DNA from: Luscinia megarhynchos
Taxonomy: Eukaryota > Chordata > Aves > Passeriformes > Turdidae
Assembly (NCBI GenBank): GCA_034336665.1
Contig: CM067564.1
Span: forward strand, 42,732,975 to 42,796,974
DNA: 64,000 nucleotides
Direction: 5' to 3'
Part shown: one piece after another, positions 46,501-56,110 of the stretch
How positions within the stretch are numbered: the first letter of the stretch is position 1
Layout: each line of letters opens with the position of its first letter
Notes under the pieces: model-generated
Told to the model about the DNA's origin: nothing
What the model saw: only the letters and a program-made list of their open reading frames with translations
The model's database searches: none
Position numbers and translations under genes: made by a program

Positions 46501-46872
46501 CATCTCCTTATCTTTGGGGATGGTGCTAAATTAAGGTGGAAAAACCATTTTAATGACAAAATCCACTGAAATTCCCACAATTGATGCAAGTTTTGCCAGG
46601 TCAGGAAAGTTCAGGGATGCTGAAGGAGTTTTCCAGAGGGATGGGGTCTATCCATGTCCAGAAGAAAATTCCCTGGATTTTTATCCATCCTTTTTAGATC
46701 TGCTCATCTCTTCCCCTCTGGAATGGCACTTCCTCATTCCCCACCACAAGCCAGGTGTTTTTTTTGTTTTGTTTTTTTTTTTGTCCCAAACTTACTTCCT
46801 TGTGGTCCATAAAACTTGACGACAAATTCGTTGAGCCCTCCTAAGATCGTGACCTCGTGTTTGCTCTCGATC
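37451..46872 (-). CDS. UBE2H: UBE2H, ubiquitin-conjugating enzyme E2 H, exons 2-7 (exon 1 outside window)
   Basis: UBE2H is a cytosolic and nuclear E2 that takes ubiquitin from E1 as a thioester on its active-site cysteine and passes it to substrates; it works with the CTLH/MAEA E3 complex and modifies histones in vitro. Six spliced exons give residues 19-183 without interruption, all with GT/AG junctions in matching phase, and the total fits the 183-residue vertebrate protein. The UBC fold is complete from strand 1 on: YGPQGTPYEGG, then [12 protein letters not shown], and the catalytic Cys87 in [13 protein letters not shown], followed by [12 protein letters not shown]. The acidic, serine-rich tail ([20 protein letters not shown]) typical of UBE2H is in the last exon. 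The first 18 residues must lie beyond 64,000, making intron 1 longer than 17.1 kb. No frameshift or missing residue is seen. Confidence 0.98.
37660..38290. repeat. (ATAAT)n / (TATAA)n AT-rich satellite in UBE2H intron 6
   Basis: Almost 600 bp contain nearly nothing but A and T, mainly ATAAT pentamers, with the cleanest run at 37,965-38,095. The MLLYIII-type open frame on the - strand is a repeat artefact. Such tracts form cruciforms and are hard to assemble, so the length may be unreliable. Confidence 0.97.
38318..38428 (+). mobile_element. CR1 LINE 3' fragment, sense +
   Basis: GGATGGTTTTTAAGGTCCCT, CCCAACCTAAATGATTCC and AAAATTCTGTGAC form the typical CR1 3' end, including the degenerate ATTCTRTG terminal motif. 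Confidence 0.85.
38562..38698. repeat. (TAAAA)n pentanucleotide microsatellite
   Basis: About 27 nearly perfect AAAAT units, in UBE2H intron 6. Confidence 0.98.
39681..39800. repeat. (TATATT)n hexanucleotide microsatellite
   Basis: TTATACTTATAT 12-mers at the left change to pure TTTATA 6-mers on the right (boundary near 39,745). It lies in UBE2H intron 6. Confidence 0.97.
40329..40457 (-). CDS. UBE2H: UBE2H exon 6
   Basis: 129 bases between acceptor CCTTGCAG and donor GTGAGC. It reads (D)[20 protein letters not shown] then [20 protein letters not shown] and IK, with split Asp and Glu codons at the ends. It forms the helices after the active site. Confidence 0.98.
41972..42024 (-). CDS. UBE2H: UBE2H exon 5, active-site cysteine
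   Basis: 53 bases between acceptor TGTTCCAG and donor GTGAGT. It encodes [17 protein letters not shown]; the Cys is residue 87, the ubiquitin thioester site. Confidence 0.98.
42128..42168. repeat. (TTTTA)n pentanucleotide microsatellite
   Basis: About eight perfect units in UBE2H intron 3, 230 bp upstream in + coordinates of exon 4 and just beyond exon 5; strictly this is intron 4 on the gene strand. Confidence 0.95.
42318..42357 (-). CDS. UBE2H: UBE2H exon 4
   Basis: 40 bases between acceptor CTCCTTGCAG and donor GTGAGT. It encodes (G)[12 protein letters not shown](A), including the HPN motif that helps build the E2 active site. Confidence 0.98.
42915..43195. repeat. Tandem repeat, ~52 bp unit, about six copies
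   Basis: ATTGAGAATTTGAAATAAAT with CCTGTTGTGCCACTTTTTTT recurs at 42,923, 42,976, 43,027, 43,078, 43,130 and 43,182. It lies in UBE2H intron 3 and abuts the next array. Confidence 0.93.
43196..44785. repeat. Tandem array, ~150 bp unit, ~10 copies, UBE2H intron 3
   Basis: Each unit contains GAGCTCAGGCTGGGTCAGGA, GAAAATTTTGATTTCCATCA, TTTTTTATCAGGAATGTCCA, TTTAATCCCTGAAATTTTCC and TTTCCAGAGGAAATTTCTTC. The GGCTGGRTCAGG marker recurs near 43,211, 43,362, 43,513, 43,670, 43,815, 43,967, 44,113, 44,256, 44,410, 44,556 and 44,707. Units fall into at least two alternating subtypes, indicating higher-order amplification. Confidence 0.95.
44928..45600. repeat. Purine-rich minisatellite, ~38-60 bp units
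   Basis: AAGATTTTGGGAAGGAAAAA AGG and GATTTTTCAGCAAGAGG blocks repeat more than 12 times. Nearly all C residues come from the CAGCAAG segment, so the array is strongly purine-biased on the + strand. Confidence 0.93.
46207..46281 (-). CDS. UBE2H: UBE2H exon 3
   Basis: 75 bases between acceptor CCCTTGCAG and donor GTAACA. It encodes (T)[19 protein letters not shown] and KSPSI(G), the beta-sheet core with the conserved PYEGG and YPFKSP motifs. The donor GTAACA is slightly off consensus. Confidence 0.98.
   Translation of the reverse strand, partial: HHMKVEYGKLESTFLTNTPSNPHL
46796..46872 (-). CDS. UBE2H: UBE2H exon 2
   Basis: 77 bases between acceptor TGCTGCCTCAG and donor GTAAGT. It encodes (L)[20 protein letters not shown] and YGPQG. 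The leading G completes the Leu codon begun in exon 1, which is outside the window. Confidence 0.98.
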
Positions 46873-48525
46873 CTGAGGCAGCAAGTCAAGGAAAAACCTT
46901 CAATCCAGGGAACAAAACTCATTCACTCAAAGCCCCTGGACCCAAATATTCAAAATATCCTGAGCCCCACGTGGAATTTCAGTGTCCTGGCACATCTAAG
47001 TGACCACAGCACCACAATGATGGTGGTAAAGACAATTTTCCACCCAAACCTGCCCTGAGGAATTTTGGGATGAATCCTCAGAGTTTTCCACGGTGTAAAC
47101 TCAGATTTGGGAGATCACTGAGGTTGCTCTGAGTCCCTGCTTTGATAAATTCCATTTTCCCCTCCCACAGCTCCTGTGGAAATTGTGACAATCTCACATT
47201 AATTGCAAGACCAACTTGCAAGACCAAAAAAACTCAAAAAAACAAAACAAAACAAAAGTCTTGGGAGAATCAGCATGAAAAGAACAACAGGAAGAATCAA
47301 AGGGCTTCAGAAGAAGGGAATAGAAGAGGAAAGGCAGGAAATCTTTATTCCAAGACCATTAGTGGTGGTGTTTCAATGCTGAAGCTTGATAAGGAATTCT
47401 GTAAATCAGGATTAATGGATTGGGAAGAATATCCTACAGCAATTACCTTTCATCAGTGCTCTGGGGAACAATTACAAAGGTTTTTTCCCACCTGAATTTC
47501 ATGCTGCTCCCATTTCAGGGAAGGTGACATGGAATATTTTGCACAAAATCCTTCACATCACAGCAGGGGATTGGCAGGAAGGTTCCAGCTACAGGGAACT
47601 AAAGATTTTTCCATGATTTTTCACTCAGATGGAAAAGTTTTCCTGCTTCCATGGCACCAAGTTTGCCCAGGATTGCAGGAATTCCACTTGATGGCACTGA
47701 AATATTCCAAACCCACCAGGAATTCCCAACCACCAGGAACAGAGAATCCCCACCTCAGACCCCTAATTTTAAATCACAACCTATAAAATCTGCTGGATTT
47801 CACCAAGGGCTGTGTGAGGTTCCTGCATCCCCAAGTGCCAACTCCACCCCTCAGTTTTTGTGAGGAGATCCAAGCCCCATCTGTGGATTTTCTGCAATTC
47901 CTCAAGTATTTAATTCCCAGATTTTCCCCCAGTGTCAGCTCCAAAAGGGTTTGGGGACAGGGAAAAATTTATGGTTGTTTGTTTTGGAATTTTCTTGGTT
48001 CAGCAAGGAGATCTCTGCACCCAGCTCACAAAGGGCAGATAAATATATAAATATATAAATATAAAATATAAAACATAAATGCCCTCAGTGATTTAAAATC
48101 CAACAGGAATCTCTGGGAAAAGCTCCAGCTTTGTGGCTGGAGCCTCCCAAGGTGGCTGCTCTCAGTCCTGATGCTGAGGGACATTTGTCACCACATCTCT
48201 TCATGTCACAACAGGAAGTTTTTAAGTTTAATTCCTTAGGAAAAAGCCCTGGGTAATTATTCCAGGTTCCCAAACTCCTGCATGGTCCTGCTGTGTGCAA
48301 TGATGGCCCAGAGAATGTTTAATTCTGGAGGATTTTCACACTCACAGCTTCTTGGATCAGGTTAAACACAAATGGTTTTACTTTGGACTAATTCAAATCC
48401 TGCTTTTAATAAAAACCAGCTCTCCCAGGCTGATCTGAGCAGGATGTCCTCAGCTCCCTGAATTAATGCCAACTGTAAATTAAAGCTGAGTTTTCCACAC
48501 TCAGACTCAATCCTGGTGTTGCCAA
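46873..48525. other. UBE2H intron 1, proximal part
   Basis: Mostly unique AT-rich sequence. An (AAAAC)n-like run lies near 47,228-47,253 and an ATATAAAT run near 48,040-48,078. No coding exon was found. Confidence 0.5.
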
Positions 48526-48529
48526 ATTC

Positions 48530-49072
48530 AAAAAATATTCAGGAGCCACAGAGGGTCACAACTTAACATTGTCCCTGTTGTGGCAAAGACCCAAATTCCT
48601 ACAAATAAATAAACAAACAAACAAATAAATAAATAAGTGAATGAATTAGGTTCATGACAGGGAGAAATATTTGGATGAAAGGTTTGGGAACAACCACGTG
48701 GTTTATTGACACAATACCAGAAATTCTTCCCTGTGAGACCCTGGCACAAATTCCCAGAGCAAAGACCTAAATTCCTACCAATAAATAAACAAACAAACAA
48801 ACAAATAAATAAATAAATAAGTGAATGAATTAGGTTCCCACTGCAAAGACCTAAATTCCTACAAGTAAATAAATAAACAAATAAATAAATTTAAATAAAA
48901 TAAAAAATAAATAAATAAATAAGTGAATGAATTAGGTTCATGACAAGGAGAAATATTTGGATGAAAGGATTGGGAACAACCATGTGGTTTATTGACACAA
49001 TACCAGAATTTCTTCCCTGTGAGACCCTGGCACAAATTCCCAGAGCAAAGACCTAAATTTCTACCAGTAAAA

Positions 49073-49139
<67 letters not shown>

Positions 49140-49370
49140 AGTTCCCAGAGCAAAGATCTAAATTCCTACAAGTAAATAAATAAATAAATTAAAATAAAAT
49201 AAAATAAAATAAAATTAATAAATAAGTTAATGAATTAGGTTCATGACAGGGAGAAATATTTGGATGAAAGGTTTGGGAACAATCACGTGGTTTATTGACA
49301 CAATACCAGAAATTCTTCCCTGTGAGACCCTGGCACAAATTCCCAGAGCAAAGACCTAAGTTTCTACCAG

Positions 49371-49413
<43 letters not shown>

Positions 49414-50105
49414 GTGAATTAATTAGGTTCCCAGAGCAAAGACCTAAATTCCTACAAGTAAATAAATAAACAAATAAATAAATTAAATTAAATTAAAATA
49501 AATAAATAAATAAGTGAATGAATTAGGTTCATGACAAGGAGAAATATTTGGATGAAAGGTTTGGGAACAACCATGTGGTTTATTGACACAATACCAGAAT
49601 TTCTTCCCTGTGAGACCCTGGCACAAATTCCCAGAGCAAAGACCTAAATTTCTACCAGTAAAATAAATAAATAAATGAATGAATGAATGAATGAATAAAT
49701 AAATAAATAAATAAAGTTCCCAGAGCAAAGATCTAAATTCCTACAAGTAAATAAATAAATAAATAAAAATAAATTAAAATAAAATAAAATAAAATAAAAT
49801 AAAATAAAATAAAATAAAATAAAATAATAAATAAGTGAATGAATTAGGTTCAAGACAGGGAGAAATATTTGGATGAAAGGTTTGGGAACAATCATGTGGT
49901 TTATTGACACAATACCAGAAATTCTTCCCTGTGAGACCCTGGCACAAATTGCCAGAGCAGCTGTGGCTGCCTCTGGATCCCAGGTTGGACACTGGGGCTG
50001 GGAGCAGCTGGGACAGTGGGAGGTGTCCCTGCCCATGGTTTGGGTTGGAATTGGATAATTTTTAAGGTCCCTTCCCACCCAAACCATTCCTGACTCTCTG
50101 AGGAG
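48530..50105 (+). repeat. Tandem array of CR1-derived units with (AAAT)n tracts, ~290-320 bp period
   Basis: A ~125-bp block with GAGAAATATTTGGATGAAAG, GTGGTTTATTGACACAATAC and CCCTGTGAGACCCTGGCACA recurs five times (starts near 48,650, 48,937, 49,228, 49,526 and 49,848), each followed by (AAAT)n of different length. The last copy runs straight into a CR1 3' end (CCAGAGCAGCTGTGGCTGCC through TAAGGTCCCTTCCCACCCAA, to 50,100). The unit is therefore a piece of CR1 that has been tandemly amplified with its microsatellite. Confidence 0.9.
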
Positions 50106-50749
50106 AGACTGAAAATAAAGTGAATTTGAAATCTCTGGAAGTGCATCAGCAGAAATGAATTCACCTCTTTGCTTGAAATGAGAATTCCAGGTTACTACCA
50201 CAGCTGGGGTGAAACATCTGCCCTCTGCCTCCACCAAGGAAATGTGAAATCTTGGAATGCCACTAAAAACCAGCTGAGAACTCCTGGGGGAACTGCATGG
50301 AGCTGCAACAGAGAGAACATTTCCACCCTCCAAGCTTTTTCCATCTCCAGAAACTCTTCAGGGAAGGAAACGGGTTGCAGAGGCTGGGAGTGTGGAAATC
50401 CAGGAATGTGAGGGAGACCTCCAGGATTCTGCATCCTACAAGTGTCCAGCAGCACAGGGGAGCAGCAGAAGGGACTGGGCACGTTTGGAGCAGTGAAATT
50501 CCCAGAGGGAATTCCCAGAGAAAGCTCCACCACAATTCTGGGAGTGAAGAACACTCTGATCCAATTCTTCTCTCAGCTCAGGCTAAATTCTACCCAAATC
50601 CCAGAGGAATTCTGTCCCAAACATGCCAGGAATTCATCAGCAGGAGCAATCCAGGATTTTTCTGGAGATCCACAATCCTGAGGGAGCCCAGCTGTGCTGA
50701 GGGCACCTGGAATGTTCTCTCCATCAGCCAGGTTCTGGTGATGGATCCT
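50106..50749. other. UBE2H intron 1, unique spacer
   Basis: No exon or known repeat was recognised. Confidence 0.4.
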
Positions 50750-51690
50750 GCAGCAATTCCCAGGAATGAGGAATTCCATCCAGGAATGAGGAATTCCATC
50801 CCAGGAATGAAGAACTCCATCCCAAAAATGAAGAATTCCATGTCAGGGATGAAGAATTCCATCCAGGAATGAGGAATTCCATCTAGGAATGAAGAATTCC
50901 ATCCCAAAAATGAAGAATTGCATCCCAGGAATGAGGAATTCCATCCCAAAAATGAAGAATTGCATCCCAAAAATGAAGAATTGCATCCCAGGAATGAAGA
51001 ACTGCATCCCAAGAATGAAGAACTGCATCCCAGGAATGAAGAATTGCATCCCAAGAATGAAGAATTCCATCCCAGGAATGAAGAATTCCATCCCAGGAAT
51101 GAAGAATTCCATCCCAGGAATGATGAACTCCATCCCAGGAATGAGGAATTCCATCCAGAATGGGGAATTCCATCCCAGGACTGGGGAATTCCATCCCAAA
51201 AATGAAGAATTGCATCCCAGGAATGAAGAATTGCATCCTAAGAATGAAGAATTGCATCCCAAGAATGAAGAATTCCATCCCAAAAATGAAATATTGCATC
51301 CCAAGAATGAGGAATTCCATCCCAAAAATGAAAAATTGCATCCCAGGAATGAAGAACTCCATCCCAGGAATGAAGAACTCCATCCCAAAAATGAAGAATT
51401 CCATCCCAAGAATGAGGAATTCCATCCCAAAAATGAAAAATTGCATCCCAAGAATGAGGAATTCCATCCCAAAAATGAAAAATTGCATCCCAGGAATGAA
51501 GAACTCCATCCCAGGAATGAAGAACTCCATCCCAAAAATGAAGAATTCCATCCCAGGAATCAGGAATTCCATCCCAAAAATGAAGAATTCCATCCCAGGA
51601 ATTCCATCCCAAAAATGAAGAATTCCATCCAGGAATGAGGAATTCCATCCCAGGAATTCAGGAATTCCATCCCAGAAATTCAGGAATTCA
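50750..51690. repeat. 21-bp minisatellite, ~44 units, UBE2H intron 1
   Basis: The unit is AATGAAGAATTCCATCCCAGG, with alternatives AAGAATTGCATCCC and CCCAAAAATG. Since 21 is a multiple of three and no frame contains a stop, open frames of up to about 250 codons appear on both strands (for example repeats of MKNSIPG, and of SFLGWNS on the other strand). Most units contain GAATTC, so EcoRI would cut the array into a 21-bp ladder. Confidence 0.97.
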
Positions 51691-53449
51691 TCCCACTTTA
51701 TCCAGAATTTTTTTGCAAATCAATTTTGGAAGATTTTTTTGGACCTTCTAATCCAGCCCAATCTCTCTGCTCCCACATTATCCCTCAGTGCTCTTCTCAT
51801 CAGTCAAATTGACAAAAAACCCAAGAAATTAATGGATAAAAACAAATTTTATCATTCCTGATTCCAAGAGTTCATCCTGGAAGGAGTCAAAGTTCCCAGC
51901 TACAAACCCAGCCCTAAAATGTTTCAAAACCATCACCCCAATCCCTCCCAAGACTTTTATCTCATCACCTCAGGATGCCAACTGGATCTGGTGCCAAAAA
52001 AAAAAAAAAAAGTGGAAAAATCAAGAAAAAAAAGAAAAACTGGATACCAGCCAGATTTTTAAATTCTAAAGCCACAGAAATGAGGAGTCCTGAGGACCTG
52101 AAGATAAATTATCTCAATCTCAGGATTATGAAGAGAATTTTAATATTGGGAATATTGAGATGATGCTATAGAAACTTAATTTTAAATATCAGCTTGGAAG
52201 GGCTGCTAGGAGATATCCATGGGAATTTTTCAGGTTCCAGGAATTTTTCAGGTTCCCAACTCCCTGTTGGGATCAAGGCTCTGCCTTCAGGGCTGAACTC
52301 ATCAGAATAAAAAGCAATTTGAAGCATTTTGGTTTTTCTACATCAGGACAAAATCCCCACAAAACCTTTCAAATCTGGACTGTGAGGACCTGCCCATCAG
52401 GAAAAAAAGTGGATTTTGCCTGTTCCAGAATCAAATTCTCATTTTCTCATCCTCATGCAGGGCCACCCACCACTGCAGGGCTGGATTTCCCCTGCAGCAA
52501 TAATAAAAAAAAAAATTTGCTAGGATTTGAATTCACACCCAGATGTCCCCAAATCCCAGATGAACATCATGGCCTACAGATGGTCTGTCTGTTCACAGGG
52601 TTGAGTGGTTTTTTCCTGGCAAACATTTAACTAACATTTCATTAAGTTTCTATAAAATTAACATTAGTTACAAGCTTGGGAAAACGAGTTTTCCAGCTAA
52701 AAATATTCAGTGAGCAACACAAATGGCCAAGAGCAGCCCTGAGCCACAGAGGAGCAGAAAACTGGAATGAAAAATAAAGTTGTGGATTTATCTGGGGGTT
52801 ACAAGTGAAGTGAGAGATGGGTCATGATGAGGAATTAAATCCTTTTTAAGCATCTCTGTCATTTCCTCTCTTATTCAGATATTTATCTGCAGGTGAAGAA
52901 CACCACCAGAGAAATCATCCTGAATTTGTAGGAAATAAACACCACACATCTTTCAAAAATAATAAAAAAATCATCCAGCTCTGCCACCTAAGCAGAGAAC
53001 CTGCCTCTGAGCAAATAAGTCACTGTATTTTTTCATTTATAAAAGGTAATTTATAAAAGGTGATTTACAAAAGGTAATTTAAAAATGAGATTAACACTCA
53101 GCCAGCTGATTTTTTTTTCCATTGTCAAGAGCTTTCCACCACCTGCTCTATGGAAATTCCAGGTGTCAGAGGTGTGAATCCTTCTGAAGCCTTTGCAGAA
53201 CATCAATTACCATCATTAGTGCAACTGATGGTTATTCATGTTTATTTGCTTACAAAGGCAGATGAGCAACACCAGCCTGAGGATTCACTGAGCTCCAGGT
53301 GCGTGGGCAGCACAGGGCAAGTTCAGCTCAGCCCCTCCCTGCCTCCAAGCCTCTGGGAGCTGCTTTGCCTCCTCCAAAATCCCTCCTTTTCCTGCTACAA
53401 CATCCCCACGTGCACCTGAAACCACAGCCAGCACCAGGGGGCTGATGCT
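51691..53449. other. UBE2H intron 1, mostly unique
   Basis: A poly(A) tract lies near 51,996-52,012 and short GGTAATTTATAAAAGGTGAT duplications at 53,045-53,085. No gene or named repeat was recognised. Confidence 0.4.
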
Positions 53450-53735
53450 TTAAGGAATATTTATCCCTATTTTCCCTTTATCCATATTTTCCCTTTACCC
53501 ATATTTTCCATTTATCCCTATTTTTCCTTTATCTCTATTTTCCCTTTACTCATATTTTCCATTTATCCCTATTTTTCCTTTGTCTTTATTTTCACTTTAT
53601 CCTTATTTTCAATTTATCCCTATTTCCCTCTTATTCCTATTTTCCCTTTACTCATATTTTCCATTTATCCCTATTTTTCCTTTATCCCCATTTTCCCCTT
53701 ATCCCCATTTTCCCCTTATCCCTATTTTCTCCAAC
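53450..53735. repeat. Pyrimidine-rich repeat, ~17-18 bp unit
   Basis: TTTATCCCTATTTTCCC and variants (ATCCATATTTTCCC, TTTATCCCTATTTTTCC) repeat about 16 times. Confidence 0.93.
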
Positions 53736-53949
53736 TCCCTGCCCATTACTCGATATTTCACTTCCCTCAGGCTCCTCCAGCCCTGCAAGACTTTTAAAAG
53801 TCAAAAATGTTATAAAAGGCCACCAAAAAAAAAAAAAAATTTCTTGGAGCAGCAAGAGGTGGATTCTTAGCACCTGATTTGTTGCAAACTTCTTGAGAAC
53901 TCCAGGCTAAAATTATTCCAATATTAAAATCCATGGGTTTTCCTCAAGC

Positions 53950-54200
53950 CAGGAATTCTCTTGGCCACAGGTCACCCTCAGAGTTTCTGGGGACAAGGGC
54001 TGGAGGGACAGGACACAAGGAATTGGGAAAGGGGAGATTTGGGAATTAGGAATTCCTGGCTGGGCTGGAATTGCCAGAGAATCCCTGGATCCCTGCAATG
54101 GCCCAGGAAGGATTGGAGCAGCCTGGGATGTGGGAGGTTTCCCTGCAATGAGCTCTGAGCTCCCTTCCCAGCCAGGGCAGCCCAGGATTCTGGGATTCAG
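53950..54200 (+). mobile_element. CR1 LINE 3' fragment, sense +, copy 1
   Basis: GGGCTGGAGGGACAGGACAC, GGCTGGGCTGGAATTGCCAG and GGTTTCCCTGCAATGAGC to TTCTGGGATTCAGG follow CR1 order. It resembles 54,455-54,680 but with different flanks. Confidence 0.75.
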
Positions 54201-54289
54201 GACACTCAGAATCCATCCAGAGGGATTTTGATGGCCAGTGGGGATGGAAAAGAGAGGAAAAGGGAAGGGAGAGCCTTGATGGTTCCCTG

Positions 54290-54680
54290 AGATTGCAAGG
54301 GAAGGCCCTGGATCCATCAATCCCTTGGAGAGGAGATGGATCCAGTGTGAGGTTGTGGAGAGCTGGGAATTGGCAGCCTGGAGAAGGGAAGGATGCAGGG
54401 AGAGCTTCCAGCACATTGCAGGGCCTGGAGGGGCTGCAGGAGAGCTGGAGACGGGCTGGGGACAAGGGATGGAGGGACAGGACACAGGGAATGGGGAAAG
54501 GGGAGATTGGGGAAGGGATTCCTGGCTGGGCTGGAATTGCCAGAGAATCCCTGAAAACATCCATGGACATGTCCCTGGCAGGGCTGGGAGCAGCTGGGAC
54601 AGTGGGAGGTGTCCCTGCTCATCATCTTAAAGGTCTCTCCCAAACCACACCAGTCTGGGATTCCCTGACTCTGAACTGGG
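54290..54680 (+). mobile_element. CR1 LINE 3' fragment, sense +, copy 2
   Basis: It runs through GAGCTTCCAGCACATTGCAG, the block GGGATGGAGGGACAGGACAC shared with copy 1, then AGCAGCTGGGACAGTGGGAG GTGTCCCTGC and TCTTAAAGGTCTCTCCCAAA, a CR1 3' end. Confidence 0.85.
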
Positions 54681-55639
54681 ACTTTTCCAGGAGTCCCACA
54701 GCTCTGAAAGGCACAAAACTGATTTGAATCCTACAGAATACAGAAAAAGGACAGCAAAGAACTCCTGGGAAGCTCTAACACCTTTCCCTTGGCTCTCCTG
54801 ATTCCTGTGACAAGTGACCCTCAGCACTGAGGGGGTTTCACTCCTTGCAGGACAACACCAGCTCTGTTTGCTGCCAAAACCCCCTGGAAGGGCAGGAATT
54901 GTGAATTAATAACTGAACAGCAACCTGTGCCTGCCTGCTGAGTTTTTCTTTTACTGCACACAAGAGTTTCCTTGTTGGAAATGCAGCTTTGCTTGGGGGA
55001 AAAAAAACCCATTCCTGGCCACTTCTCTACCAGGTTTTACCTGCCTGAGGCAAGAAATCACCCAAGAAAAAGAATTCTTCAATTATTCCACAACAATCCT
55101 TCCCAATTTCACGTGAGGATGGCAAATTCCCCACCTTGGTCACCATCAAGAACTTTCCTGGGAATCCAAATGCACCTTTGGGATGAAAATGAGGATTTGG
55201 GGAGAAGGAAATGCTGTTCCAGCAAAGTTTCCAGCCTGCCTTGTTTTCTCTGGAGCTCCTGATTTCCACCTGGCTGATTTCCACCCATCTTTGTGCCAAG
55301 AAATCCGAGTAATAAGGAGAAGGTAGAAGGAAAAATCAGCTTTTCCCTGGAGACACTTTGCAGAGCAGCTGGCTGCTGTGAAGCCAGCACAAATCAAGTC
55401 AGCATTTTCCTCCACTCCAGCCTCAAAATCTGGTTTTCCCTTCCCCAGAAACACCACAGGAAGATGAGGTGCATCCCATTCCATGCTGGATGGAGCAGCA
55501 CTGCACTTTTCCTACAGAAAATAAAACAATTCACTGCCCTCCTCAACTCTCTGTGGCTCCTTTAAAAATTTTCAACTTGAGAAAAAAAAGAAGGAAGGTA
55601 CATATTGGATTTTTTTATCCATGAAAGGAGCTGGGAAAG

Positions 55640-55935
55640 GGAAAGGAAGCAGAAAAAGGGGATCAGGGGGGTCCTTGTGGCTCTGCACAAGTCCCTGACA
55701 GGAGGGGACAGCCCCAGGGAACAGGGACAGGAGGAGAGGGAATGGACTCAGGGTGGATTTTGGGGAAAATTCCTTCATGGAAACAGTGACCAGGCACTGG
55801 AAATACTCAAGGCAGTGCTGGAGTCCCTATCCCTGCAGGGGTTTAAAGCCCTGTGGAGGTGGCACTTGGGGACATGGGGCAGGGCTGGATGATCTCAGAG
55901 GGGTTTTCCAACTCAAATTATTCCATGATCCTGTT
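55640..55935 (+). mobile_element. CR1 LINE 3' end, sense +
   Basis: It contains GGGGTCCTTGTGGCTCTGCA, CCTGCAGGGGTTTAAAGCCC TGTGGAGGTGGCACTTGGGG ACATGGGGCAGG and TTATTCCATGATCCTG at the end. It is the longest clear CR1 copy in the window (about 300 bp), 5'-truncated with no reverse transcriptase frame. Confidence 0.93.
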
Positions 55936-56110
55936 ATTTTATTATATATATATGTAAATAAAAATATAGATTTATATAAAAATGTATATAAATAGTATAT
56001 ATAGCTATATAATATGTAATATTTATATATGAAGATTATATAAAAATATACTTACAAAAGTATTTCTATTATATATTTATATATATAGAAAATATTTTAT
56101 ATTTTGCATT
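55936..56110. repeat. AT-rich tract after CR1
   Basis: TTATATATATATGTAAATAA and similar AT-only sequence; it follows directly on the CR1 end and may have grown from its terminal repeat. Confidence 0.9.

Noticed and set aside
50843..51648. Repeat protein of ~230-250 residues on either strand
   Set aside because: It is the 21-bp minisatellite, open on both strands and inside UBE2H intron 1.
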